Origin: Actinospineispora spinosispora DSM 44797
Lineage (GTDB): Bacteria; Actinomycetota; Actinomycetes; Mycobacteriales; Pseudonocardiaceae
DNA: 64,000 nucleotides
Direction of reading: 5' to 3'
Assembly (NCBI RefSeq): GCF_000429025.1
Contig: NZ_AUBB01000024.1
Span: 173,846 to 237,845, forward strand
Shown here: positions 51,675 through 60,329 of the stretch, piece by piece
Layout of the letters: every line of letters begins with the position of its first letter
Numbering within the stretch: the stretch's first letter is position 1
The notes under the pieces: generated by a model
Databases searched by the model: none
Seen by the model: the letters and a program-made list of their open reading frames with translations, nothing else
Told to the model about the DNA's origin: nothing
Position numbers and translations under genes: made by a program

Positions 51675-52427
51675 GGTGCGGGCCTCGATCAGGAACCGGG
51701 TCGAGTGCGCCACGAACGGGCCTTCGCGCTCGATCTGCTCGTGCATCTCCCGCAGCCGGTCGCGGTACCGCTCGACGGTGAAGCCGGGCACCATCCAGAT
51801 GACCTTGCGCAGGAAGTAGGTCACCGCACCGACGTCGAAGAACTCCATCCGCAGGGACTCGGCGCGCAGGTCGACGACCTCCAGCCCAGCGGCCTGGGCG
51901 TCCGCGCGGGCGTCGTCGGGATGGCGCGCCCGGTGGTTCTCGGCGGGCAGCGGCCCCAGGAAGTACTCGCACAGCTCGAACACGCTCGCCGGCCCGACGT
52001 GCTGGGACAGGTAGGTGCCGCCCGGGCGCAGCACCCTGGCGATGTCGGACCACCAGGCCTTCACCGGGTGCCTGCTGGTCACCAGGTCGAACGTGCCGTC
52101 GGCGAACGGAAGCGGCGGCTCGTCCTCGTCGGCGACTACCACGACTCCACGCGGTCGCAGCAGCGCGGTCGCTTTCGCCACGTTCGGCGGCCAGGACTCG
52201 GTCGCGGCCATCACCGGGGGCATCGTCGGTGCTCCGGCGAGCACCTCACCGCCGCCGGTCTGGATGTCCAACGCGGCGTCGACCGTGGCGAGCCGTTCGC
52301 CCATCAGGCGCTGGTATCCCCAGCTGGGGCGTTGTTCGGTCGCGCGGCCGTCCAGCCAGGAGAAGTCCCAGCCGTCCACGGAGACGGAGTCGGCCTCCGC
52401 GACCAGTTCGTCGAATCGTCGAGGCAT
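51660..52427 (-). CDS. Class I SAM-dependent methyltransferase
   Basis: The 255-residue protein starts at ATG 52427. Motif I is VDAALDIQTGGGEVLAG (D-x-x-T-G-x-G), followed by the acidic loop VVVVADEDEPPLPFADGTFDLVTSRHPV and the post-motif RVLRPGGTYLSQHVG. It looks like a small-molecule methyltransferase instead of a Dam or rRNA type. It is divergent from the ABC-F gene with only 69 bases between starts, which suggests a shared promoter region and function, perhaps resistance or self-protection. Confidence 0.85.
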   Translation of the reverse strand: MPRRFDELVAEADSVSVDGWDFSWLDGRATEQRPSWGYQRLMGERLATVDAALDIQTGGGEVLAGAPTMPPVMAATESWPPNVAKATALLRPRGVVVVADEDEPPLPFADGTFDLVTSRHPVKAWWSDIARVLRPGGTYLSQHVGPASVFELCEYFLGPLPAENHRARHPDDARADAQAAGLEVVDLRAESLRMEFFDVGAVTYFLRKVIWMVPGFTVERYRDRLREMHEQIEREGPFVAHSTRFLIEARTSVLQ

Positions 52428-52496
52428 CGGATGATCATGACGGCGCCGGCTGCCGCGCACAAACCGGTTAGCGCCGGGTGGGCCGGTGCGGGCATC

Positions 52497-54125
52497 ATGC
52501 GCCGTGTGGGATTCCTGGAGGCCAGCGGACTGGCGTATCGACTGGCCGACGGGCGCGAGCTCTTCCGTGACGTGAGCTTCCGGGTGGCCAGCGGAACCAT
52601 CGCCGCGCTGGTCGGCTCGAACGGCGCGGGAAAGACGACCCTGCTGCGGATCCTGTCCGGCCAGCTCGACGCGGGCGACGGCGGCGTCACGGTCCAGGGC
52701 GGGCTCGGCGTCATGCCGCAGTTCATCGGTTCGGTGCGGGACGACAAGACGGTGCGCGACCTGATGCTCTCGGTCGCCCCGCGCGCACTGCGTGACGCGG
52801 CCGCGGAGCTCGACGAGGTCGAGCTGCTGCTGATGGACACCGAGGACGAACCCACCCAGATGCGGTACGCGAGTGCGCTCGCCGCATGGGGCGAGGCGGG
52901 CGGCTACGACGTCGAGGTGCTGTGGGACACCGCCACCGTCGCCGCGCTCGGTGTGCCGTTCGACCGGGCGAAGTACCGGGGGGTGCGCAGCCTGTCCGGC
53001 GGCGAGCAGAAACGGCTCGCGCTCGAGGCACTGCTGCGCGGCCCCGAACAGGTCCTGCTGCTCGACGAGCCGGACAACTACCTCGACGTCCCCGGCAAAC
53101 GCTGGCTGGAGGGGCGCCTCGCGGAGACCGGCAAGGCGGTTCTGCTGGTCAGCCACGACCGGGAGCTGCTCGCGACCTCGGCCACCCAGGTGATCACGCT
53201 GGAGGCCGGGACCACGTGGGTGCACGGTGGCAGCTTCCGGACCTGGCACGAGGCCCGCGAAGCGCGCTGGGAACGCATCGCGGAGCTGCACAAACGGTGG
53301 GACGAGGAGCACAAGCGGCTGCGTGAGCTGGTGTTCACGCTGCGCCAGCAGGCCGCGATCAGCGAGGACATGGCGTCGCGGTACCGCGCGATGCAGACCA
53401 GGCTGCGCAAGTACGAGGAGTCGCCGCGCCCGCCGGAGATGCCCCGCCAGGAGAAGCTCCGGCCGAGGTTGCGCGGCGGGCGGACGGGGGTGCGGGCGAT
53501 CACCTGCGAGCGGCTCGAGCTGACCGGTCTGATGAAGCCGTTCGACACCGAGGTGTTCTTCGGAGACCGGCTGGCGGTGCTGGGCTCCAACGGATCGGGC
53601 AAGAGTCACTTCCTGCGGCTGCTCGGCGGTGGCGAGGTCGCGCACACCGGAGTGTGCCGGCTGGGCGCACGCGTGGTGCCCGGGCTGTTCGCCCAGACCC
53701 ACGAGCACCCGGAATGGGTCGGATCGACGCTGGTGGATCTGCTGTGGCGCGGCGACGACGACCGGGCCGGGATGGGCCGAGGTCCCGCGATGTCGGTGCT
53801 CAGCCGCTACGGCCTGGGCGAGTGCGGCGACCAGCGGTTCGAGACGTTGTCCGGTGGGCAGCAGGCCCGCTTCCAGATTCTGTTGCTGGAACTGTCCGGC
53901 GCGACGCTGCTGCTCCTGGACGAGCCGACCGACAACCTGGACCTGACCTCGGCCGAAGCACTGCAGACCGCCCTGGACCAGTTCACCGGCACGGTCGTCA
54001 CGGTCACCCACGACCGCTGGTTCGCCGACTCCCTGGACCGTTTCCTGATCTTCCGAGCGGACGGAACGGTCACCGAGTCCGACACCCCCGTCTGGGACGA
54101 GTCCCGGGTGGCCCGCACCCGCTAG
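52497..54125 (+). CDS. ABC-F family ATPase
   Basis: The 542-residue protein starts at ATG 52497 (GTG 52506 also possible). It has two ATPase domains without membrane helices. Domain 1 reads GSNGAGKTTLLRIL, LSGGEQKRLALEALL, LLLDEPDNYLD and VSHDRELLA. Domain 2 reads LGSNGSGKSHFLRLL, LSGGQQARFQILLLEL, LLLDEPTDNLD and VTHDRWFAD. A long charged linker (about 240-310) corresponds to the P-site tRNA interaction motif region. ABC-F proteins act on the ribosome, either in housekeeping translation or in antibiotic protection. The divergent methyltransferase makes protection worth considering, but no antibiotic can be named. Confidence 0.88.
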   Translation: MRRVGFLEASGLAYRLADGRELFRDVSFRVASGTIAALVGSNGAGKTTLLRILSGQLDAGDGGVTVQGGLGVMPQFIGSVRDDKTVRDLMLSVAPRALRDAAAELDEVELLLMDTEDEPTQMRYASALAAWGEAGGYDVEVLWDTATVAALGVPFDRAKYRGVRSLSGGEQKRLALEALLRGPEQVLLLDEPDNYLDVPGKRWLEGRLAETGKAVLLVSHDRELLATSATQVITLEAGTTWVHGGSFRTWHEAREARWERIAELHKRWDEEHKRLRELVFTLRQQAAISEDMASRYRAMQTRLRKYEESPRPPEMPRQEKLRPRLRGGRTGVRAITCERLELTGLMKPFDTEVFFGDRLAVLGSNGSGKSHFLRLLGGGEVAHTGVCRLGARVVPGLFAQTHEHPEWVGSTLVDLLWRGDDDRAGMGRGPAMSVLSRYGLGECGDQRFETLSGGQQARFQILLLELSGATLLLLDEPTDNLDLTSAEALQTALDQFTGTVVTVTHDRWFADSLDRFLIFRADGTVTESDTPVWDESRVARTR

Positions 54126-54133
54126 TCACCCGG

Positions 54134-56650
54134 TCAGGTCGTGGTGTCGAACGGCTCGTCGTCGGACCAGCTCAGGGGCCGTTGCCGCCCCGCGATGGGA
54201 GCCGGCGCCGGCGCCGGGCGACCGGCCGGACGCGGTGTCGGTGCACCGCGCTGGGCGGGAACCGGGATCGGGATCGGCGCCATGCGGGGTTTCGGCACCG
54301 GCCGAGGTGCGCGAGCGGCACTCCTGTTCGGGTCCGGTTGCACAGACGCGGGCGTCGGCATCACGGCCGGTTCCACCGGCTCGGTCTCGGTGACCGACGT
54401 GCGCTTCGGCGCCGGCCTGGTCGGTGGTGGCGGCGTGAGGTCTGAACGCCAGTCCGGATTGGTCCGCGGACGAGGCCGAGGTGTGGGACTGGGCCGGGGA
54501 GTTGGGTTCGGCTCGGGCGACGGACCGGGTTTGGGCGACGGGCCCGGCCTGGGCGACGGGCTGGGTCGGGGTGTCGGGCTCGGGCGCGGAGCGGGACTGG
54601 GTGTGGGTGGGCTGGAGGCCGGCCGCCGGGAGACGAGGCCGGGGCTCGACGGCCGTGGCCGCGACCGTCGGTACGGCGTGGGATGCCAGCCGGTACCCGG
54701 GCGCTCCGGGGCCTTGGCCGCCGGAGGGTCCGGGATCTGACGGGGCTGAGGCAGCTCGGCTCCCGGATGGTGCAGCCGGTACAGCTCGGCGTAGCCGGAC
54801 GCGCGGTCCATCAGCTCGGCGTGCGTGCCGTACCCGACGAGCCGACCGTGTTCCAGATAGACGATGCGATCCGCATCGGTCACGGTCAGCAGGTTGTGCG
54901 AGATGACGATGGTGGTGCGGCCCTCCATCGCGCGGCGCAGCGGTTCCAGCACGCGTTTGCTGGCGGCGGCGTCCAGCCCGGTGGTCGGTTCGTCGAGTAG
55001 CAGCACCGGTGCGTTGCGGATGATCGCCCTGGCCAGCGCGATGCGTTGGCGCTGACCGCCGGACAGCATCATGCCGCGTTGACCGATCCGGGTGTGGTAG
55101 CCGCTGGGCAGGCCGCTGATGAACTGGTGCGCGTCGGCGGTGCGCGCGGCGGCCACGACGTCGGCCGGGGTGGCGTCCGGCCGGCCCCACTGGATGTTCT
55201 CCGCCACCGTGCCGTCGAAGACCAGGGTCTCCTGCAGGACAACGGCGATGTTGCGCCGCAGGTCGGCGAGGCTCAGCGCGCGAATGTCGGTGCCGTCGAG
55301 GCTGATCGAGCCCATGGCCGGGTCGTGCAGCCGCAGCAGCAACCGCATGAGCGTCGACTTGCCCGCGCCGCTCGCGCCGACGACGGCGATCGTCTCGCCC
55401 GCGCCGGCGGTGAAGCTGATCTCGGCGAGCGTCGGACGTTCGCTGCCGGGGTAGTGGAACCCGACCCGCTCGACGGTCAGGTCGCCGGTGGCCCGGCGTA
55501 GCGGAACCGGCTGGACGGGGTTGCGGACCTCGGGTTCGGTCTCGAGGATCTCGATGATCCGCTCGGCGCCCGCGCTGGCGCTGTAGATCGAGTTGATCAG
55601 GTTGCCGAACCCGGTGATCGGGCCGTACAGCTGGCTGAGGTAGCCGAGGAAGATCAGCAGGCCGCCGAGGGTCAGGCGTCCGGCGATCAGCTCACGGATG
55701 CCGATGCCGACCACCAGCAGCACGCCGAGGGCCTGCAGCAGATCGGTGAACGGGGCGAACAGCGCCTCGAGCTTGGTGGCGAGCATCTGCGCGGTGAAGC
55801 TGCCGAGGTTCTCTCGCTGGAACCGGGCGGACTCCCGCGCCTGCTGGTCGTACGCCTGGACCAGCGCGACGTTGTGCAGGCTCTCCTCGGCGACCGCGGT
55901 GATGGACCCGGACCGCCGTCGCCGCTCCCGGGACGCGTCCTTGATGCGGGTGGAGAAGAACCGGGCGAGCAGAAGAAATCCGGGCGCCGCGATCAGTGCG
56001 ACGGCGGCGAGTCGCCAGTCGAGAATGAACAGCGCGCCGGCGAAGAAAATGATCTGAAAGATGTAGGTGAGGGCCTGGTTGAGCCCGGAGAGCATCAATT
56101 CTTCGATGGCGGTCACATCGCCGGTGAGACGAGTGAGGATGTCACCGTGCTGACGACTCTCGAAGAAAGTCAAGGACAGATTCTGCAAGTGGTCGAAAAC
56201 GCGCGACCGTAGGACGAGTACGAACCGTTCGGCGACCCAGGCGTTCAGGTATTCGTCGATGAAGCCGACGATGCCCTCCAGCAACGTGACCGCGATGAAG
56301 GCCGCCGCGACAATCGGAAACCGCCCGAGGTCGCGGGGGGTGAGAACGTCGTCGACCAGCACCTTGAACAGGTAGATGCCCGCCGCGGCGAGCAACGGCG
56401 GCAGAGCCACCATGACCAGGCTCAGGAACAGCCGGCCCCGGAACGTCGCGGTGTCCGGCCAGAACACCCGGAAGATCGTGCGGATGCTGGCGACCGGCGC
56501 GGCGGCCACCTCCGAGGTCATCGGCGGGACGACCGCGAGCAGCGTCGTGGTGGCGAGGGCGTCGACGTCGGGCGGGGGAGCGGCGGAGGTCGAACGTGAC
56601 ACGGTGCGTTGGGGAGCGGACCGTCGGGATGCTTTTCGATGCGTACCCAT
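54134..56650 (-). CDS. Type I-like ABC exporter with a very long Pro-rich C-terminal tail
   Basis: The 838-residue protein from ATG 56650 has a basic Ser-rich N-terminus (about 1-70), six membrane helices (about 85-370) and an ATPase domain: VVGASGAGKSTLMRLLLRL, MLSGGQRQRIALARAII, VLLLDEPTTGLDAAASKRVL and VISHNLLTVTDADRI. After the ATPase (about residue 600) an unusual tail of about 235 residues is dominated by Pro, Arg, Ser and Thr (PTPRPSPSPRPGPSPKPGPS), ending DDEPFDTTT. Exporters of this class pump lipids, drugs or peptides. A 57-residue peptide gene with a strong ribosome site lies just upstream on the same strand. Confidence 0.87.
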   Translation of the reverse strand: MGTHRKASRRSAPQRTVSRSTSAAPPPDVDALATTTLLAVVPPMTSEVAAAPVASIRTIFRVFWPDTATFRGRLFLSLVMVALPPLLAAAGIYLFKVLVDDVLTPRDLGRFPIVAAAFIAVTLLEGIVGFIDEYLNAWVAERFVLVLRSRVFDHLQNLSLTFFESRQHGDILTRLTGDVTAIEELMLSGLNQALTYIFQIIFFAGALFILDWRLAAVALIAAPGFLLLARFFSTRIKDASRERRRRSGSITAVAEESLHNVALVQAYDQQARESARFQRENLGSFTAQMLATKLEALFAPFTDLLQALGVLLVVGIGIRELIAGRLTLGGLLIFLGYLSQLYGPITGFGNLINSIYSASAGAERIIEILETEPEVRNPVQPVPLRRATGDLTVERVGFHYPGSERPTLAEISFTAGAGETIAVVGASGAGKSTLMRLLLRLHDPAMGSISLDGTDIRALSLADLRRNIAVVLQETLVFDGTVAENIQWGRPDATPADVVAAARTADAHQFISGLPSGYHTRIGQRGMMLSGGQRQRIALARAIIRNAPVLLLDEPTTGLDAAASKRVLEPLRRAMEGRTTIVISHNLLTVTDADRIVYLEHGRLVGYGTHAELMDRASGYAELYRLHHPGAELPQPRQIPDPPAAKAPERPGTGWHPTPYRRSRPRPSSPGLVSRRPASSPPTPSPAPRPSPTPRPSPSPRPGPSPKPGPSPEPNPTPRPSPTPRPRPRTNPDWRSDLTPPPPTRPAPKRTSVTETEPVEPAVMPTPASVQPDPNRSAARAPRPVPKPRMAPIPIPVPAQRGAPTPRPAGRPAPAPAPIAGRQRPLSWSDDEPFDTTT

Positions 56651-56723
56651 GAAGAAGTGCGGAAACGAGGCGGTCCCGCCCGGGTGGGGACCCGGACGGA
56701 ACCGCCTGAGGTTTCTCGCCCGT

Positions 56724-56897
56724 CTAGCAGCGACCCCGGCCGCGTCCGCCTCGGTGCGAGTCGCAGTCGCGCTTGAGGCGGCGGTGGCAGTCGTCGTCGC
56801 GGTGGCGGCGACGTGACGAACGGTCGTCGCAGTCCCGGTCGCGTCCGCCGCCGCCACGGCGAGAGCTGGACAGGATGTTGGTGACGATCAAGGCCAT
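56724..56897 (-). CDS. 57-residue Cys/Arg/Asp-rich peptide upstream of the exporter
   Basis: An ATG at 56897 is preceded by CAGGAAGGACC, a strong ribosome site. The product starts MALIVTNILSSSRRGGGG and continues with highly charged sequence containing four cysteines in DC or RC contexts (RDRDCDDRSS, HRDDDCHRRL, KRDCDSHRGG, terminal C). The leader-like hydrophobic start plus Cys-rich charged core resembles a secreted or modified peptide precursor, and an ABC exporter gene follows 73 bases later. No modification enzyme is adjacent. It could also be a small metal-binding or nucleic-acid-binding peptide. Codon usage is normal for the genome. Confidence 0.5.
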   Translation of the reverse strand: MALIVTNILSSSRRGGGGRDRDCDDRSSRRRHRDDDCHRRLKRDCDSHRGGRGRGRC

Positions 56898-56918
56898 GAG
56901 AGGTCCTTCCTGAATCAA

Positions 56919-57391
56919 TCCGTAGCGACCTCGGGGTGGCCGCTGTGGGAGTCATCGACGGTCGGTGACGAATACGTTTCACGACCTTGCGCGTTCCACC
57001 CGAACAGCCCAGGAGCAGTCGATATGGGCAAAAGGGCTAATAAGGGGAATTCAGCGGGTGAATCCGCAGGTTGTCCCGGTCGAGGCGAAAGTGCAAACAG
57101 TTGTGTAGTGAATTACCGGGGTGTTGTGGATGCCGTTCGGGTGTTCACTCGAACGGCCGCCAAGGTGCGCGACAGCAGCTGGTAATCACTGATCACACTC
57201 TTGGTGGCACAGGAGTGGTTCACGAGGCAATCGTTACTACGGTGCGTTGCATCTGATCCCTCGACAGTGGGCTATGATCCAACTCAACTCACTCGATCAG
57301 GTCTGATCGATGCTGAATGGACACGTTCCGGTTAGGTGCAGCGATGACGCCATCGTGGGGTTCGACTGATCCGGTGGTGAGGGAGACGACG
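56919..57391. other. 473-bp stretch without a recognised gene
   Basis: Between the peptide gene and the gene at 57392 I see no supported coding frame. The sequence is T- and A-richer than the flanking genes. It holds promoters by inference for both directions and a palindrome GATCAGGTCTGATC (57296-57309). A paired GTTCGGGTGTTCACTCGAAC region (57127-57146) forms a 5-bp inverted repeat. No RNA gene is recognised. Confidence 0.5.
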
Positions 57392-57778
57392 ATGTCAAAG
57401 GGCCCGGTGTGCCCCACCGAGCACCAGCACAGGTTCACGGTCGCCGACACGGTGACCGGGATCGCGCTGACCTGTCCGAACTGCGTCGAGCCGCAGCGGT
57501 CGGTCGTCGAGGAGCTCGCCGAGATCGTCTCGATCGGTCGGCGCACCCTCGCCGGCCTGGCTCAGCTGCCCGCGCGCGCCCGTGACGAGCTGGATGCGTC
57601 GGGGACGGTGGCCCGGCTGTGTCAGACGATGGTGACCGAGGTGCGGGACGCCGCGGAGCGGTGTCGCTCGCAGCTGGGCACGGAACTGCCCCTGGCGCTG
57701 CGCACTCAGGTCGCCGCACTCCTCGACGCCGCGGGCGACAACGGCGGCGAGACGGCCGTCTCGGCACGCTGGCTCTAG
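57392..57778 (+). CDS. Hypothetical protein with N-terminal zinc-ribbon-like Cys/His motif
   Basis: The 128-residue product starts at ATG 57392 with GGGAGACGAC upstream. It begins MSKGPVCPTEHQHRFTV, and a CPNC pair follows at about residue 32, giving a probable zinc ribbon (C...H..H...CxxC). The rest is helical and charged: RSVVEELAEIVSIGRRTLAGL, ARLCQTMVTEVRDAAERC. No family is recognised. It overlaps the convergent phosphatase gene by four bases. Confidence 0.65.
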   Translation: MSKGPVCPTEHQHRFTVADTVTGIALTCPNCVEPQRSVVEELAEIVSIGRRTLAGLAQLPARARDELDASGTVARLCQTMVTEVRDAAERCRSQLGTELPLALRTQVAALLDAAGDNGGETAVSARWL

Positions 57779-58317
57779 AAGCGGACCGACCAGCGGCCCG
57801 CGTTGCCCACCAGGGTGATCAGGCTCAGGGGTGTCACGTCGAAACGCCAGATCGCTCGAGGGTGTGCGTCCACCGCGTGCACCAGTGCCGCCCTGATCAC
57901 CGTGGGGTCGGCGATCGTCAGGATCGCTCTCGCATCGCCCCGGGTGTCCAGCCATCCGCCCACCCGCTGAATCAGGGCGGTGAGGCTCTCGCCGTCGTGC
58001 GGAGTCGCTGAGGGATCGCTGAGCCAGGCCGTGAGCGCATCGGGTGTGGTGGTCAGCACATCATCCAGCGTGCGGCCGGTCCACGCTCCGAAGTCGCAGC
58101 CGGCGAGCGCGTCGTGTGCGGAGGCGTCCAGTCCCAGTGCGTCGGCGGTCTGGCGGCAGCGCGTCGAGGGAGCACGGAATGCCTGGTCGAACCGGGGCAG
58201 CGACCCGGCGACGGCTCCGGTTCTGACGATCTCCCTCGGCTCCAGCGACTCGTCACCGGCGAAGGCGGCGGAACGGGTCGCCGACGTGGCGGCGTGGCAC
58301 AGCAGAAAGATTCGCAA
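57775..58317 (-). CDS. Histidine phosphatase-family protein (degenerate catalytic motif)
   Basis: The 180-residue product starts at TTG 58317. Its first strand reads RIFLLCHAATSATRSAAFAGD, where the canonical RHG motif becomes CHA. APSTRCRQTADAL (conserved Arg) and SATPHDGESLTALIQRV (Glu site) follow. LTIADPTVIRAALVHAV takes the place of the usual GH loop, with the His replaced by Asp. Loss of both canonical positions beside the phospho-histidine site suggests altered or lost phosphatase activity. It lies divergent from the cobalt transporter cbtBA, and the family includes CobC-type cobalamin phosphatases. Confidence 0.78.
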   Translation of the reverse strand: MRIFLLCHAATSATRSAAFAGDESLEPREIVRTGAVAGSLPRFDQAFRAPSTRCRQTADALGLDASAHDALAGCDFGAWTGRTLDDVLTTTPDALTAWLSDPSATPHDGESLTALIQRVGGWLDTRGDARAILTIADPTVIRAALVHAVDAHPRAIWRFDVTPLSLITLVGNAGRWSVRF

Positions 58318-58460
58318 CCGTCACCTCCACATCTGATCGTTTGTATAACTATCACGATGTTGACCGGTCTCCGACCGGGACGTACCGTCAGTGAGCTTGC
58401 CCGGCAGCGCGGTTGAACCGCGCCCGGGCTGGTCAGCGTGCCAGTCGCAGGAGAGGAACG

Positions 58461-58673
58461 ATGATGACATCACCCGCTATTGGACAGGTCCGGCCGGTTC
58501 CGGTTGCAGTGTCCGAGGTTCTGCCCTGGTTGATCGGCGCGCTGGTCTTCGGCCTGGCGCTCTACTACTTCGTCGGTATCGACGAGGGTGCGACCTCGGT
58601 GTTCGGTAACACCATGGTCGTGCACGAGCTCGTCCACGACGCCCGTCACTTCCTCGGCTTCCCCTGCCACTGA
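58461..58673 (+). CDS. cbtB: CbtB, small subunit of cobalt transporter
   Basis: The 70-residue protein starts at ATG 58461 with AGGAGAGGAACG upstream (a second Met follows). It has one membrane helix (LPWLIGALVFGLALYYFVGI) and the CbtB C-terminal motif NTMVVHELVHDARHFLGFPC, whose three His likely bind cobalt. CbtB pairs with CbtA for cobalt uptake. I could not find a convincing cobalamin riboswitch in the 143-bp leader, which instead holds an inverted repeat at 58336-58358. Confidence 0.9.
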   Translation: MMTSPAIGQVRPVPVAVSEVLPWLIGALVFGLALYYFVGIDEGATSVFGNTMVVHELVHDARHFLGFPCH

Positions 58674-58692
58674 GAAGGACTGAGAAACTCCG

Positions 58693-59550
58693 GTGGTCAG
58701 AGCACTTGTCCTGCGCGGCGTCGGTGCCGGCGCGCTCGCCGGACTGATCGCGTTCCTCTTCGCCAGGATCTTCGCCGAGCCGGTCATCCAAGCGGCCATC
58801 GACTACGAGGGCGCCAGGGACGAGGCCCAGCAGGCGCTGAACAAGGCCGCCGGTCTGCCGGTCGAGGAGGCCGGGCCGGAGCTGTTCAGCAGAGCGGTCC
58901 AGGGCAACCTCGGCATCGGTCTCGGCATGGTGCTGTTCGGTGCCGGTGTCGGGGCGCTGTTCGCCGTGGCGTTCTGCCTCGCCTGGGGGCGGACCGGCGC
59001 GTTGAAGCCTCGGTCGCTGGTCATGCTGACCTCACTCGGCTGTTTCACGACGCTGTACCTGGTGCCGTTCGTCAAGTACCCGGCCAACCCGCCCGCCATC
59101 GGCCACGAGGACACGATCAGCGACCGCGCCGGTCTGTACCTGGTGATGGTGGTCGGCTCGGTCGTCGCCTCGTTGATCGCGCTGTGGGCGGGGCAGCGGC
59201 TTGCGGAGCGGCTGGGTAACTGGAACGCCACGCTGGCGGGCATCGGCGTCTTCATCGTGCTGAGCGGCCTGCTGATGGCGGTCCTGCCGTCGTTGGGGCA
59301 GCTGCAGGTCAACATCGACCAGTACGGGAACCTGGCAACCGAGACGCCGCAGCCGCTGCGCAACCCCGAGGGTGCGATCGTCTTCCCAGGTTTCGACCCC
59401 GACGCCCTGTACAGCTTCCGGCTCTACTCCCTCGCCGCGCAGGCGTTGCTGTGGACCGTGCTGGGGCTCGTGTTCGCCCCGCTCGCCGACCGTGTGCTCG
59501 GCGACCGGCGCGACAGTGCATACCGCGAGGTCAGCTCACCCGTGGTGTGA
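58693..59550 (+). CDS. cbtA: CbtA, cobalt transporter membrane subunit
   Basis: The 285-residue protein from GTG 58693 has six membrane helices, among them VLRGVGAGALAGLIAFLFARIF, GLGMVLFGAGVGALFAVAFCL and TLAGIGVFIVLSGLLMAVLP. Typical CbtA loops contain VPFVKYPANPPAIGHEDTISDR. It follows cbtB by 19 bases. Its 3' end overlaps the convergent ArsR gene by 15 bases. Cobalt supply would serve cobalamin synthesis, consistent with bluB elsewhere in the window. Confidence 0.9.
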   Translation: MVRALVLRGVGAGALAGLIAFLFARIFAEPVIQAAIDYEGARDEAQQALNKAAGLPVEEAGPELFSRAVQGNLGIGLGMVLFGAGVGALFAVAFCLAWGRTGALKPRSLVMLTSLGCFTTLYLVPFVKYPANPPAIGHEDTISDRAGLYLVMVVGSVVASLIALWAGQRLAERLGNWNATLAGIGVFIVLSGLLMAVLPSLGQLQVNIDQYGNLATETPQPLRNPEGAIVFPGFDPDALYSFRLYSLAAQALLWTVLGLVFAPLADRVLGDRRDSAYREVSSPVV

Positions 59551-59922
59551 ATGCATGCTGACCTCGGACGTCGTGGCGAGATGTCCGAGCAGCGCATGCA
59601 GTGTCTTGTCCTCGGTCAGGTGGTAGTGGATGGTGCGCCCGTCCCGGCGGGTGCCCACCACTCCGTGCGCCCGCAGCAGCCGCAACGCCTGCGACACCGT
59701 GCTGTCCTTGACCCTGGTCGCCGCCGCCAGGTCGGACACGCAGATCTCACCGGCGTTGTGGATGCACAGCAGCAGCATCAGCCTGGTCTGGTCGGCCAGC
59801 AGGGCGAACCGGGTGACCCAGTCGTGCAGCGTCTCGCGGTCGGGTAAGGCGGCGATGGCCTCGCACACGCGATCGCCGTCGACAATGGTGTGCGGGTCGT
59901 CCGGGTCCAGGAGGTGCACCAC
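59536..59922 (-). CDS. ArsR/SmtB-family metal-responsive regulator
   Basis: The 128-residue product starts at a GTG pair (59922 or 59919) with no clear ribosome site, so it may be leaderless. The winged helix is ICVSDLAAATRVKDSTVSQALRLLRAHGVV, followed by the wing RRDGRTIHYHL. Possible metal ligands are His2-3, Cys19, Cys in LLLCIHNAGEICVSD and the C-terminal HSHH. Its convergence with cbtBA and the Cys/His set suggest sensing of cobalt, nickel or zinc and control of cbtBA, but the operator is unproven. Confidence 0.85.
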   Translation of the reverse strand: MVHLLDPDDPHTIVDGDRVCEAIAALPDRETLHDWVTRFALLADQTRLMLLLCIHNAGEICVSDLAAATRVKDSTVSQALRLLRAHGVVGTRRDGRTIHYHLTEDKTLHALLGHLATTSEVSMHSHHG

Positions 59923-60046
59923 TCCATTGTGCCCGGTGTCCGCGACTGTGTTGGGGCGGTCACGTTTCAGCTGCCTGCGCGCCGGGAATTCTCTCCGTGA
60001 GCAACCAAGCGCCCGACCTTCGGACGCTGGAGCGAAGGAGGAACTC

Positions 60047-60241
60047 GTGAGCTTGTTCGACAAGGCCAAGAACAAGGTCGACGAGGCCATCGGCAAGGGC
60101 AAGGAAGGCGCCGGCAAGGCCACGGACGACAAGTCCCTCGAGTACGAGGGCAAGGGCGACCAGACCGAGGCGAACGTCAAGCAGGCTGGTGAGCACCTCA
60201 AGGACAGCGCCGGCAACGTCAAGGACGCCTTCAAGAAGTAA
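60047..60241 (+). CDS. CsbD-family stress protein
   Basis: The 64-residue protein starts at GTG 60047 with AAGGAGGAACTC. It is a single CsbD domain: FDKAKNKVDEAIGKGKEGAGKAT, LEYEGKGDQTEANVKQAGEHL, VKDAFKK. It is very rich in Lys, Glu and Gly, forming a small helical bundle. In many bacteria the family is induced by general stress. The molecular role is unknown. Confidence 0.92.
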   Translation: MSLFDKAKNKVDEAIGKGKEGAGKATDDKSLEYEGKGDQTEANVKQAGEHLKDSAGNVKDAFKK

Positions 60242-60270
60242 GACCCCCAGAACTCCGTTCCCACCGGAGC

Positions 60271-60306
60271 CGAACCCCCGTTCACCCCAGGGTGAGCGGG
60301 GGTTCG
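60271..60306 (+). terminator. Rho-independent-like terminator after csbD
   Basis: CGAACCCCCGTTCACC (60271-60286) pairs with GGTGAGCGGGGGTTCG (60291-60306) with one mismatch around a CCAG loop, followed by CTTTGCT. It lies 30 bases after the CsbD stop and 24 before the phosphoesterase start. Confidence 0.75.
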
Positions 60307-60329
60307 CTTTGCTCGCGATCATTGGGGGT

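Noticed and set aside
51660..54011. 783-codon minus-strand frame reaching across the ABC-F gene
   Set aside because: Only the last 255 codons form a recognisable methyltransferase. The upstream part is antisense to two ATPase domains.
58318..58460. Cobalamin riboswitch upstream of cbtBA
   Set aside because: Expected from context, but I could not find the conserved B12-box and core helices in the 143-bp leader.
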